Positions 35,258-44,082 of a stretch of DNA of 64,000 nt are shown in pieces. The notes beneath the pieces were generated by a model. The model worked only from the letters and a program-made list of their open reading frames with translations, searched no databases and was not told the origin of the DNA. Both the position numbers and the translations under genes were made by a program. Position 1 is the stretch's first letter; each line of letters opens with the position of its first letter. This DNA is from Woeseiaceae bacterium (GTDB taxonomy: Bacteria; Pseudomonadota; Gammaproteobacteria; Steroidobacterales; Woeseiaceae), in the NCBI GenBank assembly GCA_021773075.1, contig JAJFKT010000035.1, positions 124,001 to 188,000 on the forward strand, read 5' to 3'.

Positions 35258-36526
35258 GTGATCACTGACTCACTTATCGACCACATGGCTCAGCGTATCG
35301 GTGGACGCCACCTGACATTTGGCGATTCTTCGGCCGATGTGGGTCTTCCAGCGCCCGAGCCAAACAAGCTCTTTCTGCTGTATCTACACGTTCCATTCTG
35401 CGTTGTGCTGTGTCCTTTTTGCTCGTTTCACCGCGTCGAATTCCAACGTGATCGCGCCAAGAAGTACTTCCATGCGTTGCGCTTGGAAATTCGTAAAGTG
35501 ACAGAAGCCGGGTATCGCTTTGATGAAATGTATATCGGTGGTGGCACACCGACGGTCATGCCCGACGAATTGATAGCAACGGTCAGACTGGTCCGTGACC
35601 TCCACCCAATGTCACGAATATCAGCCGAGACAAATCCGGATGACATCGACGACAGCAAGTTGCCACAACTTCATGATGTAGGGGTTAGCCGACTCTCTGT
35701 CGGTGTACAAAGTTTCGACGATAAACTCCTGCAGGAAATGCAACGTTACGATAAATACGGCAGTGGCGATGACATACGCCGGCGTCTGAAACGCGTGCAA
35801 GGTACGTTTGAAACGCTTAACGTCGATATGATTTTTAACTTCCCTCATCAGACGGAGGAATCTCTTCGCAATGATTTGGAAATACTCACCAATGACATAA
35901 ACGCCAGCCAGGTTTCCTATTATCCGCTGATGGCAACCAACAGTACGCGTCGGTCCATGCTTCGCACTATGGGGGCTGTAGATTTTCGCCGCGAACGCGG
36001 TATGTATCAACAAATAGTCCAGCACATGTTGGCGGCTGGCTATACACGCTCGTCAGCTTGGTGTTTTTCTCGTGATAACAACATGATTGATGAGTACATC
36101 ACAGACCGGCAAGAGTATCTGGGTCTGGGCAGTGGTGCGTTCAGTTATCTCAACGGCAACTTCTTCGCAACTACGTTTTCAATTAATCACTACTTGCGCT
36201 TGGTTGAGGCAGGGCGGACTGGCATCGTCAGAAAACGAACTATGAGTCGTCGTGAGCAAATGCGTTACTACCTGTTGATTCAAATGTTCGGCGGGTCGCT
36301 GGATCTGGGAGCGGCGGAGAGGAAATTCGATGGCGGCTTTCGCCGCGGGATCCGAAGTGACTTAATCGCTCTGCGATTGCTCGGTGTAATAATAAATCGT
36401 GACGGGCGATTGCAGCTTACCGAACACGGCTACTACATCTGGGTAATTATGATGCGGGAGCTCTTCACCGGCGTGAATAAACTGCGCGAAGAAATGCGGC
36501 ACAATATTTCGCAGGAGAACGTGTGA
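35258..36526 (+). CDS. HemN/HemW-like radical SAM protein
   Basis: A 422-residue radical SAM enzyme of the coproporphyrinogen III oxidase-like family. The cluster motif is in YLHVPFCVVLCPFCSFHRVEF (CX3CX2C then F). MYIGGGTPTVMPDEL, SAETNPDD, RLSVGVQSFDD and VDMIFNFPHQTEESLRND all match HemN/HemW. The C-terminal region has LGLGSGAFSYLNG and a winged-helix-like end (LRLLGVIINRDGRLQLTEHG). The GTG at 35258 is used. True HemN also has an N-terminal segment and residues that I do not see, so a heme-chaperone or heme-degradation-like role, or another substrate, is possible. Confidence 0.8.
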   Translation: MITDSLIDHMAQRIGGRHLTFGDSSADVGLPAPEPNKLFLLYLHVPFCVVLCPFCSFHRVEFQRDRAKKYFHALRLEIRKVTEAGYRFDEMYIGGGTPTVMPDELIATVRLVRDLHPMSRISAETNPDDIDDSKLPQLHDVGVSRLSVGVQSFDDKLLQEMQRYDKYGSGDDIRRRLKRVQGTFETLNVDMIFNFPHQTEESLRNDLEILTNDINASQVSYYPLMATNSTRRSMLRTMGAVDFRRERGMYQQIVQHMLAAGYTRSSAWCFSRDNNMIDEYITDRQEYLGLGSGAFSYLNGNFFATTFSINHYLRLVEAGRTGIVRKRTMSRREQMRYYLLIQMFGGSLDLGAAERKFDGGFRRGIRSDLIALRLLGVIINRDGRLQLTEHGYYIWVIMMRELFTGVNKLREEMRHNISQENV

Positions 36527-36540
36527 TCATTTCGATCTCA

Positions 36541-36557
36541 CCGATCCGCCGGATCGG
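36541..36557. terminator. Possible bidirectional terminator hairpin
   Basis: CCGATCC-GCC-GGATCGG forms a 7-bp stem in the 43-bp gap between two convergent genes. There is no T tract on either side, so its effect is uncertain. Confidence 0.3.
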
Positions 36558-36569
36558 CCATCTGGTTCG

Positions 36570-37202
36570 CTAACCCAGCGTTGCCCCAACAGGAAGCGCC
36601 ATACCACGTGCCACTGCGGGTCGTGCACCGACGTTTCGATGCCAGGTATCCAGGTTCGGAAAATCCTTAATATCGAGTGTTGTCCAATGGCTAACGTCGA
36701 TCCAGGGATAGGCAGCAATGTCGGCAATCGAATAGTCACCAGCGAGATAGGGCTGGTTTTCGAGTCGATCGTCTAGCAAACGATAATCACGCTTCACCAG
36801 ATCGCGATGGTGAGCGAGCGCTGACTCGGAGCGTTCTGGCGCCAGCTCGCTCCAATGATGAGCTTGTGAGCTGTGCGGACCAAGCGCGGTAAGCACGATC
36901 ATCAGCCACATAAGCGTTTCGTCTCTGGCGGCCCCATCGGCTGGCAAGAAGCGACAGGCGGTTTCCGCGAAATGCAGGAGAATAGCGCCAGACTCGGGCA
37001 GCACACGCTGTGCTCCTTGATCCTGCCAGACGGCAATCGGGACCTTACCGAACGGGTTTAGCGCCAAAACGGCAGGCTCGAATTGCTGCCCGGCTCGAAT
37101 GTCGACCGGTCGAACGTCGAAGTCGAGGCCAAGCTCTTCAAACAGAATCGACACCCGGCGTGAATTCGGCGTCGCCCACATGTGAAGTGCTAAGTCTTCC
37201 AT
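36570..37202 (-). CDS. Glutathione S-transferase family protein
   Basis: A 210-residue GST. The N-terminal thioredoxin fold reads HMWATPNSRRVSILFEELGLDF, then LNPFGKVPIAV (cis-Pro) and LPESGAILLHFAE (glutathione-binding ESXXI motif). The helical C-terminal domain has YLAGDYSIADIAAYPWI (N-capping motif). It conjugates or reduces substrates with glutathione in the cytoplasm. It faces the radical SAM gene convergently and is divergent from the TBDR at 37374. No operon partner suggests a substrate. Confidence 0.87.
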   Translation of the reverse strand: MEDLALHMWATPNSRRVSILFEELGLDFDVRPVDIRAGQQFEPAVLALNPFGKVPIAVWQDQGAQRVLPESGAILLHFAETACRFLPADGAARDETLMWLMIVLTALGPHSSQAHHWSELAPERSESALAHHRDLVKRDYRLLDDRLENQPYLAGDYSIADIAAYPWIDVSHWTTLDIKDFPNLDTWHRNVGARPAVARGMALPVGATLG

Positions 37203-37373
37203 CCGCGTTATTGTGACGCGACGAGATCGTATCGAGCACTACCCGTTAGGGTGGTTTCCGTATTGCGTTGAGCGGCTATCTTTGATGCTGAACTGACATT
37301 TGTTTGCGATGTCTATTCTATAGTTGCGATATTGAATCGACTGAAACTAATTTTAAATTTCGAGGGGGCTAGC

Positions 37374-40268
37374 ATGACATCCGAATACAGACTCAAACCA
37401 CTTTCCTCGGCGATCTCAATCGCTGTTGGAATGGCTTGTATGGCGCCGGGAGTATCCTTTGCGCAAGATGAGGGGGATGCCATCGAAGAGATCGTAATAA
37501 CGGGCTCGCGCATCCGAACAGGGCGTCAGGCAGCCTCCATTCCGGTCGACACAGTATCTTCTGACGAGATAAAAGCTTCGGGTTTCCAGAACGTCGAAGA
37601 GATACTCAACAACATGCCGCAGTTTGTGCCGTCTCGAACGGCCTCAACAAACTCAACCGCCAACCCGACAGCCACTGGCGCCGCGACTCTTGACCTTCGC
37701 GGATTGGGTGCACAGCGAAGCCTGGTTCTGGTCAATGGTCGACGCTACACCTTTTTCGATTCCAGCCAGACAACGGACATCAATAGTATTCCCGCCTCGC
37801 TGATCGAGCGCGTCGAGGTTGTAACGGGTGGCGCGTCCGCTGTTTATGGCTCAGACGCAATTGGCGGTGTCGTCAACTTCATACTCCGTGATGACTTTGA
37901 AGGTGTCGAGATTCGTTCACAATTTAATCAAACCACGGAGGGCGACGGCAACATAACCGACGTTACGCTCACTCTTGGTGGCAACTTTGCGGACGGCAAA
38001 GGCAACGCCGTCGTCGCGTTCAACTATCTCGATCGTGATTCGATATTAACAACAGATCGAAATTTCTCGGCGGATGTCCTGACAGACACGACGGATGCAA
38101 ACGGCAACCGAGTTCTTGGCCAGGGCGGTAGCAGTTTCGTACCGAACGGTCGTTTCCAGGGTATTCCATCGAGCGCGGCAGATATCGCGGCTATCCCCGG
38201 GCTGGATGCAGCACTCGCCGCTGCCGGATTGACGGGTATCGGTGGTGACGGTTTCATTCCCGACAACAGCGGCCTGAATGCACGGCCTTTTTCTCGCCCA
38301 GGCGATCTTTATAATTACACGCTCGACAACTTCCTGCGTATTCCGCAGGAGCGTTACAACCTGACCATGCTGGCGAACTATGACGTTAGTGAAAGCGCAA
38401 GCGTCTACTTTGAGGGAGCGTTTTCACACAATCGAACGAGCACGGGTTTCGCTCCTGCCTTTATCAATGAAGCGATGCCGATTGACGTGAACAATCCCTT
38501 CATCAGCCCGGAACTCAGTGCTGTTCTGCAGCTGCTGGATGCAAACGAGGCGGGCACTGCCGCAAATGATGGTCTGATTTCGCTCGGTGTTCGCCGCCGT
38601 CTCGTTGAGGCCGGTGCAAGGCGCAATCAGGATACGCGCAACGCGTTTCGTGCTCTGGTCGGACTTGAAGGAACGTTCAACGACTTCGACTACAACGCTT
38701 ATTATTCCTATGCACGATCAGATAACACGCAAATTCAGCAAGGAAACGTTTCCCGATCCGCTTTTCGAGCGGGTGTCCTGTCTAGCGGAGGGGCAGATCC
38801 GGTTGTCAATCCTTTCGGACCCAATATTTCCTCGGCCGGGGTCGATTTTATCGACATCGCAGCGACCAACATTGAGGCAACTGAGCTAAATGTATTCGCG
38901 GCGACGGTCAGCGGCGAGCTTTTCGAGCTTCCTGGTGGCCCTGTGTCTGCCTTGATTGGTACGGAATGGCGCTCAAGTTCAGTTGAATTCACGCCTGATG
39001 AGGCTTTGCTGACAGGTGATGTTGCCGGCTTCAACTCGATTGATCCCGCCTCCGGGCAAATCGATGTTTGGGAGTTGTTTCTCGAGTTCCGTGTGCCCTT
39101 GATAACAGACGTTTCTGGCATAGAGGCTCTCGACGCGACTGCGGCATACCGCTTCTCAGACTACGATCTCGACCAAACCAGTGGTGTCAGTACCTTCCTC
39201 GGAGGATTGGACTGGAAGGTGAACGACAGTCTCGCATTTGGCACCCAGTTCCAGCGCGCAATTCGCGCGCCGAGTGTCGGTGAAGCATTTGGTGGCCAGC
39301 GATTGTTCCCGGTTGGCGCGTCTGACCCGTGTGCGGACCCGGTAGTCGCAGCCGACCCAACAATCAACGCGCTTTGTGTTGCTACCGGAGTTCCGACAGC
39401 GCTTGTGGGTGATCCAACCATCCAGCCAAACAATGAGATTCCCGGATTATTTGGCGGCAACCCGAACCTGTTCGAAGAAGAGTCCGATACGTTTACGGTT
39501 AGCGCGATTATTACGCCTGAGTCGCTACCAAATCTGCGTGTCTCGGTTGACTACTTCGATATCGAGGTTACCGACGCGATTGGCGTCTTCGGCGGCTCGG
39601 TGAATAACATTTTGAACGTTTGCTATACGCAGGTTCAGGATATCAACAGTACCGCCTGTCAGGCCGTTGGCCGCAATAGCGCGACCGGTGTGATTGATAC
39701 ACAAAATCCGGTCGTCGCGGCAAACGTAAACGTCGGTCGATTGGAGACCTCCGGAATCGATTTGCAAGTAGGCTATACCTTTGACCTGAACTTCGGCATC
39801 GGTGGCAGCAGTGAGCTCGGAGTTTTGTTCAACGCAACGTTTCTTGATGACTATAAGCTGACGCCGATCGCAGATTTGAACACGGTCAATGACTGCACGG
39901 GTGCATTCGGTCGAACCTGCGGAGAGCCGAAGTCCGAGACAAAAACCAATACGCAGATCAACTGGAAGAGCGGAGATCTGACATTGGGCCTGCGACATCG
40001 TTGGGGTGAAGAGACGACGCTTGACGAAGTTGTTTTCGGGCAGGATGCCGCAACCAAGGCAGTGCCGGTGCTTAAAGGCGACGGTTACGTCGATCTGTCC
40101 GCCAACTACGAATACAGCGAGGCTCTGTCAATCTGGGGCGGTATTATCAACGTGTTCGACGAGGACCCGCCATTATTGGGTTCACGCCAGACTCGAGCCA
40201 ATACCAGTCCTGACACATTCAGCCCGACGGGCGCGGAATTTTTCATAGGCGGTGCTTACCGGTTCTAG
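37374..40268 (+). CDS. TonB-dependent outer-membrane receptor
   Basis: A 964-residue receptor. It has a signal peptide to GVSFAQ, a TonB-box-like segment (IEEIVITGSRIRTGR), and a plug with DLRGLGAQRSLVLVNGRRY and VEVVTGGASAVYGSDAIGGV, then a long barrel ending AEFFIGGAYRF. The ATG at 37374 is preceded by a strong GAGGGGG site; an upstream ATG in frame at 37332 is rejected. Downstream, 47 bp away, comes a methyltransferase and then a peptide-binding lipoprotein, so a peptide or siderophore-like ligand is plausible. The plug is of the GGASAVYGSDAIGG type common in marine gammaproteobacterial receptors. Ligand unknown. Confidence 0.93.
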   Translation: MTSEYRLKPLSSAISIAVGMACMAPGVSFAQDEGDAIEEIVITGSRIRTGRQAASIPVDTVSSDEIKASGFQNVEEILNNMPQFVPSRTASTNSTANPTATGAATLDLRGLGAQRSLVLVNGRRYTFFDSSQTTDINSIPASLIERVEVVTGGASAVYGSDAIGGVVNFILRDDFEGVEIRSQFNQTTEGDGNITDVTLTLGGNFADGKGNAVVAFNYLDRDSILTTDRNFSADVLTDTTDANGNRVLGQGGSSFVPNGRFQGIPSSAADIAAIPGLDAALAAAGLTGIGGDGFIPDNSGLNARPFSRPGDLYNYTLDNFLRIPQERYNLTMLANYDVSESASVYFEGAFSHNRTSTGFAPAFINEAMPIDVNNPFISPELSAVLQLLDANEAGTAANDGLISLGVRRRLVEAGARRNQDTRNAFRALVGLEGTFNDFDYNAYYSYARSDNTQIQQGNVSRSAFRAGVLSSGGADPVVNPFGPNISSAGVDFIDIAATNIEATELNVFAATVSGELFELPGGPVSALIGTEWRSSSVEFTPDEALLTGDVAGFNSIDPASGQIDVWELFLEFRVPLITDVSGIEALDATAAYRFSDYDLDQTSGVSTFLGGLDWKVNDSLAFGTQFQRAIRAPSVGEAFGGQRLFPVGASDPCADPVVAADPTINALCVATGVPTALVGDPTIQPNNEIPGLFGGNPNLFEEESDTFTVSAIITPESLPNLRVSVDYFDIEVTDAIGVFGGSVNNILNVCYTQVQDINSTACQAVGRNSATGVIDTQNPVVAANVNVGRLETSGIDLQVGYTFDLNFGIGGSSELGVLFNATFLDDYKLTPIADLNTVNDCTGAFGRTCGEPKSETKTNTQINWKSGDLTLGLRHRWGEETTLDEVVFGQDAATKAVPVLKGDGYVDLSANYEYSEALSIWGGIINVFDEDPPLLGSRQTRANTSPDTFSPTGAEFFIGGAYRF

Positions 40269-40315
40269 AAAGCGGTCTAAGGGAAGCAAAGCGCTCATCA
40301 GTTAGACTAGCGAGC

Positions 40316-41317
40316 ATGATGCTTGATCCGAGTGATCCACTTTGGGAATGGAGCGTGTTCTGGCACTCAGATCAGCTCCAGTCCTGCCTGCCGGACACCT
40401 CCGCTGCCGGCGATCAAAGCTTGCAGGCAACCTGGCGAGCTTTTTTCGATGCGCTTCCCACCGGCGCGGAGGTGTTGGATCTGGGAACAGGCAATGGTGG
40501 GCTTGCAACTCAGGCTGTGGCCGTCTCGAAGACGAGGGCAAAGCCGTTCGTGATCCATGGCGTCGACCTTGCCGATATAGCTCCTGCGCAGTTTGTTTCG
40601 TCGGCGAAAGATCTTCTAACGGAGGTTGTCTTTCATGCCCGCACTTCGATGGAAAAGTTACCGTTTCCCGACGAGCAATTCGACGCAGTTGCCAGTCAAT
40701 ATGCGATTGAGTACACGAACACTGAAACGAGTCTGACGGAAGCACTTCGTGTTCTGAAAGCGGGCGGCCACTTCCGATTTCTCGTACATGCCGATGACGG
40801 CGTCCTCAAGCAACGCTGCCGACTTCAGGCAGGCCAGGCTGAGCAAATACTGAATAGCGATCTATTTGTCGCAACGGGTACTTTATTGCGCCGATTGATC
40901 GATGCGGAAACGATTCGTACAGCAGAGAAAATTGCTGAGGCCGAGCAAGCCATCGCCATGTCCAAAGCGGTTTTTGATGACCTTGAAAAGCGCTTTGCGC
41001 ACGATGAAGATCGCAGTTTGGTGGACAATTTGTTGACGGCGATAAGAACACTGCCGGGCATGCGCAGATCACATTCGATGCAAACTCTGGCTGCGATGCT
41101 CGAGGAGATTCGCCATTTGCTATTGGCGCAATCGAAGCGCCTTAAGGCCATGCAAAATGCGGCAGTCGACAATGCTGCAGCGAGTGAACTGGTGAATTTT
41201 CTACGGGGCCTGGGAGGCGCTCAAGTTGAGCTCGAAGCGGCGAAAACCGGGCGCGATTCTGACTGTGTTGGTCATTGGCTATCGGGCACTAAAGCCGCGA
41301 AAGCGGGGGACGTATAG
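40316..41317 (+). CDS. SAM-dependent methyltransferase
   Basis: A 333-residue protein. A class I methyltransferase core (GAEVLDLGTGNGGLATQAVA as motif I, then HGVDLAD and PFPDEQFDAVASQYAIEY as motif IV) covers residues about 45-165. A helical C-terminal half follows, with an EKIAEAEQAIAMSKAVFDDLEKRF stretch that may form a coiled coil. It starts 47 bp after the TBDR and ends two bases before the binding-protein gene, so the three probably form an operon. A methyltransferase in a receptor/peptide-transport unit suggests action on the imported ligand. The target is unknown. Confidence 0.78.
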   Translation: MMLDPSDPLWEWSVFWHSDQLQSCLPDTSAAGDQSLQATWRAFFDALPTGAEVLDLGTGNGGLATQAVAVSKTRAKPFVIHGVDLADIAPAQFVSSAKDLLTEVVFHARTSMEKLPFPDEQFDAVASQYAIEYTNTETSLTEALRVLKAGGHFRFLVHADDGVLKQRCRLQAGQAEQILNSDLFVATGTLLRRLIDAETIRTAEKIAEAEQAIAMSKAVFDDLEKRFAHDEDRSLVDNLLTAIRTLPGMRRSHSMQTLAAMLEEIRHLLLAQSKRLKAMQNAAVDNAAASELVNFLRGLGGAQVELEAAKTGRDSDCVGHWLSGTKAAKAGDV

Positions 41318-41319
41318 GA

Positions 41320-42912
41320 ATGAACAGACGAGGTTTCCTTGCGGGCGCGGCATCTTTGACGGGTTTTGCGTTGACCGGCTGCACGCCGCCCGACAACAGC
41401 AACGTGCTTCGTGCGGTGTTGCATGCAGACCTGCAGACACTCGACCCGGTCGTAACAACCATCGGTATTGTGCAGCGGCATGCGCTAATGGTTTATGACT
41501 TCTTGTTCGGCCGCGACTTGGACGGGACGCCGCAGCCACAAATGGTCGATAACTGGACAGTGAGTCCCGATCGACTGACTTGGAAATTTCAATTACGCGC
41601 TGGTCTCGCGTTTCACGATGGCGCACCGGTGACCACTCGGGATGTGATCGCATCACTCCGTCGTTGGGGCGCGCGTGATGCGTACGGCAGGCAGATATTC
41701 GCGGTAACTGAAGACTTGCGAGTGTTGAGTGACGACCGTTTCGTCTGGCAGTTGAATAAGCCCTACGGTTTGTTGCTGCATGCACTATCCAAAACAGGCG
41801 GTCCCGTCGCTGCGATCATGCCGGAACGCATTGCGAAGACAAGCCCAACAGTCTCTATTGAGGAAAGCGTTGGATCCGGGCCGTACATATTCGACGCGGC
41901 GGCCTGGGTGCCGGGCGCGAAAGTCGTCTATCGCCGCAATCCGGCCTACGTTCCTCGCGCCGAGCCTCCAAATGCGACGGCGGGTGGCAAGAACGTGTAT
42001 GTCGACACAGTTGAGTGGATTAACATTCGTGATTCCCAGTCAGCTGTGCTGGCACTTGCCAATGGTGAGATCGACTTTTTCGAAAATCCGTCGCCTGAAT
42101 TTTTGCCATTGTTGCGTGATGCGGGTGTTGTCATTCAACGCTCAGATACCCTGGGATTCCAGGGCATGTTGCGAATGAATCATCTCCATCCTCCGTTCGA
42201 CGACCCGCGGGCGCGACAGGCGTTGCTGTACCTAATTGATCAGGAGCGCTACCTACAGGCAATGTTTGGTGATCCCGAGGTCACCAACGCCTGCAATGCG
42301 TTTTTCGTTTGCGGTTCACCGTTGGGGAGCAAAGCGGGGGTGCCCGAAGGAATAGGCAAGAACCGGGACAAAGCAAAGCAGTTGATGAAAGCGTCCGGAT
42401 ACGATGGCCGCCCGTTGGTCATTCTCCATCCCACTGACATTCAATTCATGAATCTGGCGACTCTCGTTCTGGCCGATGATTTGAAATCCATCGGCGTCAA
42501 CGTTGACTTGCAAGCGATGGATTTCGGTGCGATGGGTTCGCGGCGAGTGAATAGATCGGCACCGGAAAATGGCGGATGGGACTTGGGTTTGACGTATTGG
42601 CCCGGGGGTAATGTCTCGGACCCCGTTGGCAACGTGCCCATGCAGGCGAACTGCGATTTAGCCTGGCCGGGTTGGCCGTGCGACGCAGATCATCAGGCAA
42701 TGATCGAGGCCTATCCCTTCGCACCGGACGATCAGTCCCGGCGTGAACTCGCAGACCGAATTCAGACCAGCGCTTACAAATTGGTGCCGTATGTTCCGAT
42801 CGGCCAGTGGTTCGCACCGGTCGCTTTCAGCCCTCGCATCTCAGGTGTCCTTAGTGTGCCGGGCAGTACGGTGATGTGGAACATCGAAAAGGGTCCGTAC
42901 CGGCCAACCTAG
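41320..42912 (+). CDS. Peptide/opine-type ABC transporter substrate-binding lipoprotein
   Basis: A 530-residue SBP_bac_5-family protein. The leader has a twin-arginine (NRRGFLAGAASLTG) and ends in a lipobox-like LTGC (Cys21). The mature part has HADLQTLDPV, WKFQLRAGLAFHDGAPVT, SVGSGPYIF and FEWHILQ-like CDLAWPGWPC regions typical of DppA/OppA-like proteins. It would deliver a peptide or small cationic metabolite to a Dpp permease. The permease genes dppBCDF lie on the other strand 1.15 kb away, separated by insertion-sequence debris. It is probably co-transcribed with the upstream methyltransferase and TBDR. Confidence 0.86.
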   Translation: MNRRGFLAGAASLTGFALTGCTPPDNSNVLRAVLHADLQTLDPVVTTIGIVQRHALMVYDFLFGRDLDGTPQPQMVDNWTVSPDRLTWKFQLRAGLAFHDGAPVTTRDVIASLRRWGARDAYGRQIFAVTEDLRVLSDDRFVWQLNKPYGLLLHALSKTGGPVAAIMPERIAKTSPTVSIEESVGSGPYIFDAAAWVPGAKVVYRRNPAYVPRAEPPNATAGGKNVYVDTVEWINIRDSQSAVLALANGEIDFFENPSPEFLPLLRDAGVVIQRSDTLGFQGMLRMNHLHPPFDDPRARQALLYLIDQERYLQAMFGDPEVTNACNAFFVCGSPLGSKAGVPEGIGKNRDKAKQLMKASGYDGRPLVILHPTDIQFMNLATLVLADDLKSIGVNVDLQAMDFGAMGSRRVNRSAPENGGWDLGLTYWPGGNVSDPVGNVPMQANCDLAWPGWPCDADHQAMIEAYPFAPDDQSRRELADRIQTSAYKLVPYVPIGQWFAPVAFSPRISGVLSVPGSTVMWNIEKGPYRPT

Positions 42913-43212
42913 GTGAACGGCATAGGTTAGACGCAGGGATGCTATGTGTAACCAGTAATTTTCTGCAGAACGTAATCTCAATCGCATCGCAGCCGGTCGC
43001 GAAAAATCATATAAACTTTCTGCGATTGACCCATTCCAGTCGTTTGAAAATATTGTCTTGTCACAATCGATATGATCGATTATGAGTTCCGACTTAGCAA
43101 GCGTATGAACTGAGTGAAGTGTCGTTCTTTTGTCCGGTATTTGTCGTAACCGCCACACTGCCATTTCGGACACAATAGTACTTGAAAATCACAGATCCAC
43201 TGGACGAAGCAA
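42913..43212. other. 300-bp AT-rich intergenic stretch
   Basis: No gene is visible. The base composition becomes more AT-rich than in the flanking genes, and there is a small AT-rich repeat, CGATATGATCGATTATG, near 43067-43083. It leads into the XRE gene and the transposase remnants, so it is probably part of the same foreign patch. Confidence 0.4.
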
Positions 43213-43689
43213 ATGAATATCAGAGAATTAAGAAAACAAAAGTTCTGGTCTCAAGATCAACTGGCACAAATGAGCGGCTTGAGTATTCGTACCATTCAGC
43301 GAATTGAACGCGATCAGAGGGCTGGCTTGGAGTCGCTAAAAGCTTTGTCTGCTGTTTTTGACATGGAAATTAGCGAATTGCAACGTGAAGCAGTTGATGC
43401 TGTCGGAATTGTTTCAGCTGAGCAAACTGACGAGACAAAAAAAGAAGCTTACGCGGAGGGTGTGAAGGGGCTATATAAGCTAGTGTCCCTCGCTATTTTT
43501 TCCTTGATGCTCGTTTTTGCTTTCGTAGTTGACGATAGATCTGGATGGGGGTTCATTGGGCTAATGGCTATCAGCTGGGCCGTAATTGTTGGTGTCTATT
43601 TGCTAAATACGTTCGATCTATTTGGCGATGAATGGAAGGAAAAGCTGTGGGCCAAAAAATTTGGCGATGATATCGGCAAGGACAAATAA
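43213..43689 (+). CDS. XRE-family helix-turn-helix membrane protein
   Basis: A 158-residue protein. An N-terminal helix-turn-helix of about 55 residues (IRELRKQKFWSQDQLAQMSG, then LSIRTIQRIERDQRAGLESL) comes first. After a linker there are two hydrophobic segments (LYKLVSLAIFSLMLVFAFVV and WGFIGLMAISWAVIVGVYLL). It ends in a charged tail. Such XRE-plus-membrane proteins are small membrane-anchored regulators of unknown signal. The gene is more AT-rich than its neighbours and sits beside transposase fragments, suggesting recent acquisition. Confidence 0.8.
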   Translation: MNIRELRKQKFWSQDQLAQMSGLSIRTIQRIERDQRAGLESLKALSAVFDMEISELQREAVDAVGIVSAEQTDETKKEAYAEGVKGLYKLVSLAIFSLMLVFAFVVDDRSGWGFIGLMAISWAVIVGVYLLNTFDLFGDEWKEKLWAKKFGDDIGKDK

Positions 43690-43763
43690 TAATTAGTCGA
43701 CTGCTTGTGGTCGTTCTGCGTCGGTCGCCTGTGTTGATGAAATTTACGCAGGTTAAGGATAAG

Positions 43764-43887
43764 CATTCCTACGACACGGTCTCGGACCCAAGCGCAGGTA
43801 TCGGACGGTATTTTAATCTGTACAATCGAAGACGACCACATTCCAGCTTGAAAGGAAAAACGCCGGATCAGGTCTATTACTCTCAGC
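43764..43887 (+). pseudogene. IS3-family transposase (OrfB) C-terminal remnant
   Basis: The translation contains YDTVSDPSAGIGRYFNLYN followed by RRRPHSSLKGKTPDQVYYSQ, the end of the IS3 OrfB integrase core (the final Glu-side region and the RPHSSL..TPDQ tail). The rest of the transposase is missing upstream and the fragment has no proper start. It is a decayed insertion and its 3' end abuts a second, different transposase scrap. Confidence 0.75.
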
Positions 43888-44082
43888 AGTCGCAAGGCAT
43901 TGGTGGAGCACCCGTTCGGCACCCTCAAACATTGGATGGGAGCAACGCACTTTCTGACCAAACGATTACCCAGTGTGAAGGCCGAAATTAGCCTTCACAT
44001 ACTGGCTTACAACATGAAACGGGCGATCAACGTGAGGGTGGGCAACCCAACTCACAGATACTATTCTGAGTCCGCGAAATGA
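43888..44082 (+). pseudogene. DDE transposase C-terminal remnant (IS1182-like)
   Basis: In a different frame from the IS3 scrap, the translation has RKALVEHPFGTLKHWMGATH and then AEISLHILAYNMKRAINV, the C-terminal end of an IS1182/IS4-like transposase. No N-terminal part remains. It runs into the 3' end of the dppF-like gene on the other strand, overlapping it by about 20 bp. Together with the XRE gene it marks the junction between the binding-protein operon and the permease operon. Confidence 0.7.

Noticed and set aside
43690-44082. A complete insertion sequence
   Set aside because: Only C-terminal transposase scraps in different frames are present; no terminal inverted repeats or full transposase were found.
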